Assembly (NCBI GenBank): GCA_947579665.1 | Contig: OX388347.1 | Location: 20,266,562-20,330,561, forward strand | DNA length: 64,000 bases | Reading direction: 5' to 3' | Source: Sympetrum striolatum | Lineage: Eukaryota > Arthropoda > Insecta > Odonata > Libellulidae | The notes under the pieces: model-generated | The model's database searches: none | Told to the model about the DNA's origin: nothing | Seen by the model: only the letters and a program-made list of their open reading frames with translations | Shown here: positions 51,001 to 63,000 of the stretch, piece by piece | How positions within the stretch are numbered: the first letter of the stretch is position 1 | How the letters are laid out: every line of letters starts with the position of its first letter | Translations under genes and position numbers: made by a program

Positions 51001-54000
51001 TGAAAATAAAATTAAAACAATTAAAAAATAGAACAACCCTGTAATCACCTGTGATGACCGAAAAAAGACCAAAAATGTTGAAAGTTCACTGCAGCACTTT
51101 TCGTCATCCGATTTAAATAATACTTTACACAATGTTATTTCTAACCAAATAGAACAACTTTAGGGGGTTTTCTAAAAGAATTTCAAACTTTCCAAAATAA
51201 GGACCTCCCTAGTGCACATGCATCTTTCTGTCCCACCTTCTTCTTTTCATTAAAAGCACAAGGAGGAGCATATGAGCATACTTGTTGTCCGACATGTTCT
51301 CTCCTCACTAGTGCACAGTAGACTTAACACATGGTGGCCAAACTGAGTGGTGGCGGGAATGGCTGCCCAGTGTAATAGGCTTGATATGATACAATGACCA
51401 GCCACAACTCTCTGCCACCGTGGCAGCCAGCATGGTTGCGGGGAACAGCAGCCAGTTTGTGGCAACACTACCAGCTGCCCTAATCTAATAGGTTCCATAA
51501 CAATCAATACCCAATGACACACAAAGTCACCGGTGAAGCCTGGCAAACAAGTGTAATACGGGCCTTAGACTTAATGAACATGCCAACTTTCTAGAAAATC
51601 ATCCACATTAGCAGATGGTCTAAAACCTGCATAAATAATACTTGATATTAAAAAAAGGATTAATTCTGTGAAGTTTAAAATCAACATTCATAATTACCAT
51701 ACACACTGAAACAAAGCATGTTGATACTCCATGAAAAAGGATTAAAATCATCATTTTAGGACCATTATAGGTTGTTAATATAAGTTTTTAAAAGAAGCAG
51801 TAAATATGATATTGTTAGTGGCATAACTTAATATATAAACATAATTATTTACAGAAGAAACCTTCAGTAATAAATACCCAACAGTTGGTCTGAGTTGGTT
51901 TCATGAATTTTCCATGGCATCCCCTAGAATATGAAATGAGATTCATTGGATGCCATTCTATTACTTATTAACAGCAATGTTTTATGTTAATATGATGCTT
52001 TTGATTAACTAACATAAACAAACCCTACCTATAAAAATAAGGGGCATAATAGAACAGTAATAACCTTACTTATGATTTTAGTTTTCTCATCATGTGCTTT
52101 CACTTTATGATTATTTTGTACTTCATAAAATCTTACACTACTCCACAGTGATTAAATATAGTAAAAGTCTGTTACAAGTACAGCATATAACAAGAGTTGT
52201 ATTATAGCAAGTGATTTTTTGGCTGTTATCTGTCTCACAGCAAAAAGGATAGAGAGTTATGTCCATAAGTATCGGTACAATGAGGGATTTATATATTTGT
52301 CTTGCAGGAGACATCACGGAATCATAAATTGACGTGAGAGACAAAGTCCGACAAGCGGTAATCTGAGGCGTTTTATCTCTTCGAAGAGCAGAAAAATATT
52401 AAATGCAAAAACTATCATCACCCGATTCATATCTTTGTTTCCCATAACTTGCCTCACCCTTCCTCAGCAAAAATGCTTCAAGGAGCTTTGATGAGAGACT
52501 TCTCAGAATTTTTGCTCTCCCCTTTGTCCTTCCATACATCTTATCACCTCGTCTCTAGTTTCTTGTCTGCAACAACCCCACTAGTCAGTGCTGATATTCT
52601 TAATTTAGTTTCCATCATATTGGCATCCACCCCTGGATTTGTTTTCCTACAAAAGTAGCAAATCATCTGATGGGGGGAACATAGGAGATAAAAGCAGTGC
52701 TGATTCCCATTCTCAGGGTAACCTCTCCCCCTCCCTCGTGACACAGTCATTGCATATGAAGCGCATGAATGAAAAATATCTCAAGAAAGCAATTTGATAT
52801 GAATTAGGGATATTTTCTCCACAAAATAGACATCGCTTTTTCATCAGTTGATCAGTAGACATCCATGCAGCACTTCAGTTATCGTTTAAGAATCATTGAA
52901 ATAATTATTTCTCTGTCCCGTTGGACTTTTTTCAAGTCTATTTTTCCTTGGGATAATATTTTTGGTGCAAAAGCATACTTTTTTGCCCATTTTAAAACAT
53001 TTATATGATAATTAAAAACCCTACAATTCCATTCTGCCCCACACGCTGCCCTAGGATTCAAGAGGATGGACATTTAGTATTACAAATCAGCTATAACAAG
53101 TATGCTTCATAGCGAGTACTTTTCCAATTTTTGTCAGCTCTTGTTACAATGGACTACTACAGACCTAACATTTTTCCTTACTTATGAAGAGCTGGTTTCT
53201 ATGTGTTGTAATCAGTTACTCAACTTAAATGGATGAATTCAATCAACCTGAGATCCCTACTTACCTCAAGAGCTTTTCCACGGACTTTTGTATCCCGATC
53301 ACAGATTTGTGGTAGAACTCCCCTAAGCCATGACTCTTCCACTTCCTCATAAAATTCCTTCATGTCATCTTGCCACTCAGCTGGTGGAGGGACAGCAGAC
53401 AACACACCGGTTAGTGCTAGCAGAACTTGCTTGCGCACCCAGGTCGAAGGGTCTAGGCAATGTTGCCTAAGGACCAACAGGATGGAGCTTTTGTAGATGG
53501 AAGGGAATGCACCAATGAGATTTGCCAACACCTGCAAATAGAGATATTCAGGAGTAAATTGCAAATGAATCAAACAAAAATGCACTATTACCTTTCCTTG
53601 ACTTTTAACAGCAATTCAGAGAAAAATACATAAGAAAGCATACTATCAGAAATGATTCTTTCATTGCTCGAGCACACAACACTACACTTAAATAGATTGT
53701 AGATGATTTTTTTTAAACAAGAAGCAAAAAATCAACCATGGGTATTGAAGGTAAACCATTTCCTAGAATAACAGTATCTAGTATGTTACAAGTTCCTAAA
53801 TACAACAAAATGGAAAAATCATCTAATCTAAAGGTAAGGTGAAGAATTACACCACCAAAACTCTCTTTTCTGAATACATACCATATAATGGTGGATGCAT
53901 CTTATAGGATCATAAGTCTTTTAATCTAATTCAAATATTGGAATTGATTATGTAATTATAATATTATTATTACTATTTATTGAACAAATACAGGTAACCC

Positions 54001-57000
54001 CAATTAAATGTGATATAATAAATTGATGACATAATACACATAAAAAGTTAAATAAGAATTAAATAATCATATAAAACAATAAAATAATACATGAAGTTAG
54101 ATTTGTACACCGAAAAAAGAGTACCCCTTTCTCCTTATGGAGTATAGCGAGTCACAGAAAAAGTTAATGGAATTGGACAGTTTGTTTACTGTTCTGCTTA
54201 TTCTAGGAATGAGAGAAAACTTATGAGTTTTTCTTGGAGAAGGGCACCATCAGCAGAGATCCATTGGGGGTTCTGCGGGATACTACAACACTATGCCAAG
54301 AAGTCCAGTAAGGGAACAACAATTGATATCACCTTTGAAAACCTCATGTACAAAGGTGCAGGATTTTGCATCTGATCCACAGTGTTTGGATACCAAAAAC
54401 AAATATACTTCAATAAGTGGATTCTATTTCTCCTTATCCTATTTGGTACCTTGCCAAAATCTTTATGGACAATTTTGAAAAAGTGTTGGTCTTGTCAAAT
54501 CAATATTTAGCAAAATTATTCTGTGTTGGCAGCTCTATAATGATGACATATTTTGCGTTTGGGGTGGTATGACCCGACCAAATCACAATCCTTCTGAATT
54601 TTCTAAACTTCCAGAACCAAAGGATATCTTATACAATGCAATGACAAAGAGAAAAGTTACACTTTTTGGACCCACCCATTTCACTCAGAAACAACAAACC
54701 ATCCTTTAAGATCTTCCACAAAGAATGTTACAGCAATCATACAATTCCTTCTTTGTCATCTCATCATTATTTCTATAACCATGCTTTATTTCTTTCCTTG
54801 ATCCACCACCTCTGTCTACCCTTCCAGTGTGAATTAAATGTTATTAAATGAATTACTTTCAATAATGGTTCGATCATTCCATCTCTCTCCTTCCCTGAAT
54901 ATTCAAAATGTAAATGGGTTAAACTAGGAAGCATATTGTACAAAATTTCTAATCTCATTCCTAAAAATTTGAAGGGGTTTCTATACACATTAAAACATGC
55001 AAAGGGCATTACACTATTGACATAAGGGATCCATCCAAGGTCTACCAGTTGAAATGCGAAGATTGCATGACTATCTACTTGGGGCAAAGTTGTAGTAGTC
55101 TGGAAACGAGGCCCACAGAACATCTACAGAGCTACTGCCTCAAAAAGCAACTTTGGCCCTTGCAGGGCATCTGCAAGAAAATGGCCAAACTTCTTTGCTG
55201 GCAAACTGAAACTTTTTTGCTGGCAACCTTAGGAGAAGAAGCTAGATACATGGGAAGCAATGGAAATAATCTCAGCCAAAACTCAACCCAATGAAATAAA
55301 CTTCCAGACCTTTTCTCCTCTCCTCACCCTTCTCTCGAAAATTTCTAATGGTATTTAAGTGGTGGCATGTTCTATATGTTCATCTGATGATAGATTAGTG
55401 CTGACACTGGTCAACTGGATTATAAGCTGTGGAAATTTACAAAGTGTATTTTCGTATTCCATTATGTCTTTCCACAAAGTGCAACCAGAAATTATTAATT
55501 ATAAGATATTTTTGTTCCTATTTATAACCAGTTCTGCATTCTTCTGCCTCTTCACTTTTCCTCTACTGTCATCTGAAAAATATTCTCTGTAATGAATCCC
55601 TATAGGTCTTCCGCATGCCTCAAAAAGCTCTTTCCTCACTAAGAACTAACTTTCCAATTTCACAGTTCCTGGTCTTTCCTCATACTTCTATGTCTGCTTT
55701 CAGGTCTGAGGCAATGTGCTATGGCTGTTTCACCAAGATGCATTTTTAACAAATTAAAATGTCCATAAAATCGATATGAACTGACTTTACTTGGTGGAAC
55801 GCCATTATGAAAGTAAACCACAGAACCACCGGTCGTGTTTTAATAAATTTGTGGAAAATACAAAGTCTGTGGTTTACTTTTTTAAAATGTCCATAGTAGA
55901 ATGTTTAGGACTTTTTCTTTCATTGTAGGAAAAGATTAATACTTAATGGTACCCTGCATGTTGTTTGCATTTGTTTCAATATAGTAAAAATTCATTCATT
56001 CATTCAGATAAAGGAAAATGTATATTTTCAGCATACTGGCCATGAGTGGGGTTGACGATTAGGTTGGATTTGAGAAATAGTAATGATTACATAAATTAAT
56101 AACTAACAGCCAGAAGCAACTGGAACCATTTTGAATTTTGAAGCTATAATCATTTATATTTATATTATACGTAATAATTGCTTAACGTCTGCAGCAAATT
56201 GTCTTTGACTCTCCTTTCCCCTCAAACTCATTTTATCCATAACATAACCATATTCTCCCTCACATTCCTCTGAATTAATCATATTTATCCTGAAATGCTC
56301 AATAATCTTAAATAATTTCCAAGCCAAAAAATCCATCTTCCAAAAAATCCAAATTCCAAGCTTACAGATTTCAAAGATTTGGTCACATTTCAAAATAACT
56401 TCCCAGTTTTTCATCTGATCTTCTATTTGAATGTAACCCATTTCTTACAAGTCTACATTTTTTAGCCACCAATTTGGGAACACAAAAGTAAAACTAATGG
56501 CTCTAAACAACCAGTGCAAACCATAATATACAGTCCACTCTTTGTCTAAAATACAATAGATGTTTGATAAGTCAGTGACTTAGATACAGGATCAAACTGA
56601 AATTGCATTTCATTTTACTCTCATGTCAGACATTTCTTTTGCATGAGCTTTGCAGATACTCAATTGAAAAATTTGTTAAAACACCTTTGAGAGCATTCAA
56701 GAGCAGACTGTTCATATGTATTTACTGCAATTGAAAAAAGTTGATTCTGAGTATTGATGAATATTACTTTCTTCACAAGAAAACTATTAAGGTAATGAAA
56801 GAAAAAATGAAGAAAGGAAATGTAGGGACTCTGCTCTGTAGAATGATATTGATTAGAAGTGGCTTAATGAATCTTTTTGTGGTCGTACAAGCACAAGAGA
56901 TGCACGAAATCTAGGATGTCCAGTGGAAGTAAAAACAACTGAAGAGATGGCCAAGAAAATCCATATCACAACCTAGTCAAGCTATGAAGAACAGCTAAGA

Positions 57001-60000
57001 CAGTAAACATCATAACTGAATGAGTGTTTATATTATGCACAAACATTAAGGCCCAAAATAGCTGTCCGCAAGATGGGTACCACAATTTCTCAAAGTTGAG
57101 GAAAAGCAAAATCACGTGAACATTTCCAAGCAGTGATTAGACATGTTCAAGAGCAATTCTTGTGAGTTTCTGATCATAGCTGAAACAAACTTATATTTAG
57201 CAGAGCTGGAATTATGGTATATTTTGGAAGGCTTATATAAGTCAGGAAAACATTGAATACAGTGTATGGAGCAAAAAGAGGACTATGGTGTAAAAAAATT
57301 GGGTTTCAGTATGAAGATTTTTTTGTTGAAAAGCGTCTGACTTACAACAAATGTACAATACCACACACTAAAATGTTTGCCTCTTAGAATTTGCTAATTA
57401 CTTTTGTTTACAAATTGTAAATGCTACCAGGTTGTTACTGTTTGCAGCCCTTATATCCCAAGGAAAAACTGACTTGAAAAAAGTCTGACAGGGCCGGGAA
57501 TCAAACCCGGTATCTTCCTCTATCCGGGAGGCTGCCTTAACCATCTAGGCTACCCGGCCAGAACATTTTAACGATTCAGATGAAACTACACTTGCCCTTG
57601 TGCACAAAGTTCCTTAAACGACTTATTAAAATATTTTGGCCGGGTAGCCTAGATGGTTAAGGCAGCCTCCTGGATAGAGGAAGATCCCCGGTTCAATTCC
57701 CGGCCCTGTCAGACTTTTTTCAAGTCCGTTTTTCCTTGGGATTTTTCCTGGGTGCACGCCCTTATGTGCAAAGTATGTTTAACCCTTTCCTTGTTAGCCC
57801 TTATATCATTAATACTCAAAGGGAACTGACCTTTCTTTTCTTCCCTATTGCCTCACATAACTTAAATTTCCTTCCATAACTGTTTCCCCTTTACCCCTGG
57901 TTAATATTAAACTTTAGCTCTTTGCACCTTTCTCCACTGAATCCACAAGAACTAGCATCTCTGGCATTTTTTCGCCATATGGCCCACCTTAACATAATCC
58001 TTTCCCATTTTTATCGTCAGCTCTTTTTCTCTGCACGTAGAAAGCTATATCCTCTTCGAGTCCAATCCTTTTCAACTCTCTTTGCAACAAATTAATCATC
58101 CCCTTCTTTTCCTGAAGCATACTACCGTTCTTCTGTTCTTTACTTTGCCCAATGCATCTCAAATTCTCCTCGTCAATGTCATTCCTCAAGCGCTGATGGT
58201 CAAAACGTTCCCTGCACTTGCCAAATTGCACTTCAAGTATTTGGTTTCAGTGAAAAAAGCTCATTTGAGAGTAATACACTGTTTCTGTTAGGTTACCTTT
58301 TTCAACGCCATCTCACTGCAAAGCAACATTTTACCTTTGACAAGCTCCCAAAACACGGCCGTACCCTTCAACTGATAACAATAAAAATTGGCATTGGCTG
58401 GGAGCAAAATGGCCTGTAGAGCTATAACAAAACCAATATTTGGATTACTGACCCATAATTATAATATATTCAATTACCTGAAGTGCTGACCTGCGAACGA
58501 TGACCCGTGGATCACATGTTCGATCCACTAAGGCAGTGACTAATTTCTCCCCTTCAGTCAGAGCCCCACATTCTTCGGTCTGGAATGAAATAGATGAATT
58601 TTGAATAGGATTCAGAAAAAAAGGCTAGAGGTTTATTAATTTAAATTCACCCAGATGTGCTACCCATAATAAGCAATTTACATAGAGACATATTTTACAA
58701 TTATCTGACTAGATACTGCAATAGAGTGTTATCCTATTCTTATAAACTTATGTTTTAATATTTTTGCATTATAAAGGCCTAAAGTTTAACATCCATCTAA
58801 TAGGCAGGTATTGTCTGAAATAATACTAGTTAAATGAATGTAAAGCATCTTCAGTTTTGTAGAATTGCAATTCTTACTTAATTCTGTTATGGAAAGTTCA
58901 ACAAGTCATGTAAAATTAGCGAATATTCTTTATTGAACTTCCTCTGGCCCAACTCTATTAAAAATCTTCTTAATAATTTAAACCAATTTTAAAATTTGAT
59001 TAAACTTATACCTCTAAATATTATAAATAACATAATCGGCAAAAAGGCTATTCACAAATTTAAGAGTTTTAGAGTTTCAGCAACACTCCTTATCCTGATT
59101 AATTTATTTTAGAAAAGCCCATGGGTTAAGTCAACAAATCACAAATAAAAAGTATTTTAATAATTAAATAAGTAGAAAATAAAGAGGGGATGAAAGTCTA
59201 TTAAACATATTTTTTTCTTTTTAAGTTCATTTTTGCTACCTAGAGTGAGAAGAATTTTTTCAATATCGAACATGTAAATAAATTTTTAGTACGAAATCAA
59301 AGTTCTCTGGCCATAATTAATGGAACGACATTAGATATGATAAACAAATTTGGTAATTTCCACAATACAAAAAATTTTTTGTGGAAATTACCAAGTTTGT
59401 TTATCATTTCAAATTTTTAGTATCTTACATTTTTCTAGTGACTTAAGTAGTTGACTAATACAAATGATTTTAAATGCAGAGAACACTCTATGCTCAAACT
59501 TCCCTAGATACATTATCAGTCTCATTTTAGCCAAATCACTCACCATTTACAATCACCTAAATTAATAACAAATAATAGAATACCTTACCACATATCTATT
59601 ATATATAATTCCTTCTCTGGATTCATTCATATATGTAGGGATAAAGGTATATTGATAGGATACTAATTAACAGGCTAAACCACAAGCGTCATTGACTTCA
59701 AATTTTTACAGGGTATAGGCCCTTACGTGAAACCCCCAGGAAAAAAGCAATTTTGAACCTTAGTGCCATGGGTTCGATGCCAGAAGGCCCCAAAATCCCG
59801 ATTTTTCCCATTTAAATGTATTGCTTTGATTTTCGGGGATTTCTAAAAAATGCTTCCCGGAGAGGTAGAGAATCAATCATCATCATCAAGAATGCAATCA
59901 TCCAAATGATAGGAAGTTCCTGCTGAGCTAGAAGTTGTATATTAAGACAAGGTATAAGAAAAAAATTTAGACAAGACCATACTGTTTATGGGTTTGATGC

Positions 60001-63000
60001 CAGAGCACATTAAAATATCTCACATAAGGAATATAAGGGAAAAGTAGGACATCGTCTGAGGCAGTTGCAACCAATATTTCTGATTGAATTTTCACACATT
60101 GTAAGAGATGGTGATCTTCTGTTGTGCTGCTTAGTAAGTATGACCAGGAAGACCCGGGTTCAATGCAGGATGGTAAACATATCTCCCATTTACAACATAT
60201 TGATTGAATTTTTATAATTCTTTTGGAATCTTTACCCTGAAGGCAGACATTTGACACTTTGCATGTATGTACATTTGCTTGCAGTATGCAAGCAGCATTT
60301 TACTTGTAATTATAAATACATATATAAATAATAGAGGGAGAAATGTAATATTTCTCTTCTTACTGACCTCAAGTTCTCTATCAAAAGAGGAACAGATGAT
60401 ATCTACAATGCTTGGAAGAGATGCACATTCAGAAACAGCTGACAGGGCTTTCCCGCACACTGTAGGAGAGACATCTTTGAAGCGCTCTACCAATGTTATG
60501 ATTATATTTGGCATCAATTCCTCCAATTCTTTCCTGAAATTAGGTCAAAATTAGTTGCTACTAAAATTTTGCAATACAATCAGCCTATGGGAGAAATATT
60601 TAAAAGCAATAACAAAATCATGGAGAAGGTTTGCTTTAGTTTCAGTGAGCATGCTTACATCCGTTACGGAATTCAAAGTTTTATGTTTAGAAACTGATCT
60701 GCGTCTCTTGTGATATTACATATGAAACTGATTGAATGGTAAGCTCATATTTAAGAAGGAATGGCCCAGGCAGATATGTTGAAACAACTGACTATTTCCA
60801 GTAAGTGACACATGGTTATTATGAACTTACATTCTATACAATGCTATGGCTTTTTCTAGGAAATATCCTTAAAGTAAAGAAGAAACATTCTATTGTTGCT
60901 AGGTAAACACTGTGACTCTCACAGAGAATCAAACAGGGGACAGCTATAACCAAAAAAAGCCAAATGCAAAGTATTATAAATAAAAAGTTTTAGTTCTTAA
61001 AGTATAATAAAATTGAAAGAAGTTGAGTTGAGTTTCAGGGGAAAACTTTTACTTTTAAATCCCTCAAATGATAACAAAAGCTGAAATAGTAATTTTCATT
61101 ATTAAAAGAACAGACTAAACTATTATTTGAAAGAATGGGTAAAGGTGTGAGATCTTCATTCTTCAATTAATAAAAATAATAAGATCAGAGTTAAACCAGA
61201 AAATAAACATTGATTTTGCTGTAGTAAAAACCAAGCTCAAAATAAGAAATTAAAATTCTAGATCCCGAATCAACACAAAATAAATACTTTTTTATTTTTC
61301 TTGGATATTGTCTACATGATTATAAAAAGATGCAATACATAAAATGAAACACTGGCTATGGTGGCAAAGTGGTTAGTATGCATACATGATAATGCTCCTA
61401 AACCAAGATCCCGCGATTGAATCCCAGCTAAACGGATTATTCCTATTAAGGAATGGTCATATATGTTCATCTATTGTTCAAATTACATCTTCACTTTAAA
61501 TTGGTGTCTTGATGTATGTGAAGAATAAATAAATACATAATTAGAATGTTTAGCAATGGCATATTTAAATAAAGGATTGAATGAATTCATATTTTTATGT
61601 ATCATAATTTGATATTATTTTTTCAATAAAAAAGTTTTAAAGTGAAGTATTAAGTATAATAAATGTTCAAAACTACACATAAGAGAATATATATATATAT
61701 ATATTAATCGCAGATTTGATAACCGTTCAGAAGATGGTTAAGTCATAAATGCTTCTGCTAACTAGTGAATATCATCATCATTAGTGTTCTACCTTTCGGT
61801 AGGTTCATATACACTCAAAAATTCCTAATAAACGCTAACTCCTTCATTTCTTTATAGTTAACCCAACCCCTTATGTCATCCAACATCTTTTGTCTTTTTC
61901 TTGCCCTCTGTTTTTTCCCCTGATTGAATTCTACCCTCAACTACAGTCTTCACCAATCCCTCTCCCTTCAATTCAATATTTGACCGACCCATTTCTTCTG
62001 TTGATATTTAATTACTTCGATTGAAGCCCTACCTCCCCAACCATCTCCAGCACCTTTGCGTTTGTTTTCCCATCAATCAAACTATCGTTATCCATTCTAT
62101 GCCATACCAACAGTAATAGACAGTTGAAAGGCTTTTGTAAGAAGCATCTTTCAAATAAGGTGTCAATCAAGGAACATTCAAAATGAGGGACATTAAAAGG
62201 TTCTACGTTTTTGAGTCATAGAATGGCATTTACAGGAAAAAGAATACTAAGCTGAGTTGATAGAGAAGAGCCAACGAATCAACAGGAAGAAATGGAAAGA
62301 AAAGGAGAAAGTTTTGATAAAAAATTAATTATTGAGAAGAAATAGAGAAGCTGGTTATATATGGGTGGAGGGTTATAACAGAAATTCATCAAAGTTGAGG
62401 TAAAGGCAGAGGAATAGACAAAGGCAAAGCTGTAGGATTTGATTGGTAATCAAGAAATAAATAAAATGCTGTTTAAGAAGGAATGAGGCAGAAGAATCAC
62501 ATAGCTACTTGCCAACAAGATAGTAATCATAAATACTTACATTTCTTTCGATTTGATCATCAAGTGGCTGAGAATTTCAACACACAAAATCCGATGACCA
62601 CTCTTCTCTGAACGAGAAAACCTGATGAGCCATTCCAAAATGGGACGAACTCTTGGAACTTCCTTCATCAGCTCAAAAATTGTGCCACACACAAGTCGTC
62701 TCACATCAGTTCCCATGCGTACAACAGCACCACACAGATGGCGTATTAGTGTCAAAACTGTTCCCTCCAACTCTTCTTGCTCCTTTGCAATGGGCAGTAA
62801 GCAATTCCGGACAAATGATAGCACGTTATGTCTCATTATAGTACGCTCTCTTGCAGTACCCTCTGATCCTCCCCATGCTAAGCCAGGAAGTAGATTATCC
62901 AGCACCATTTCTACACATGCCATATCACTTTCCTGCAACCTTCCCCTTGACAGCAAATAGAGGGCCACGAATGCATTGTACGACAGGGAATGTAGCAGAT

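Noticed and set aside
51250..51546. Minus-strand frame rich in Trp/Cys/His
   Set aside because: It depends on a GC-rich patch, lacks any recognisable motif and has no splice connection to NCAPD3; probably repeat sequence.
56160..56441. Minus-strand frame of 93 codons as a missing NCAPD3 exon
   Set aside because: Exons 4 and 5 already join in phase in the middle of a conserved HEAT repeat, and the frame has no usable splice sites or similarity.
57638..57715. Possible true tRNA gene
   Set aside because: A and B boxes are good, but the acceptor and anticodon stems do not pair correctly, and the family recurs with a common tail, so it is a SINE.
61355..61440. Possible tRNA gene
   Set aside because: A and B box are present, but no acceptor stem pairing and no Pol III T-run at the correct distance.
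62625..62960. Plus-strand frame of 111 codons
   Set aside because: Antisense of NCAPD3 exon 2.
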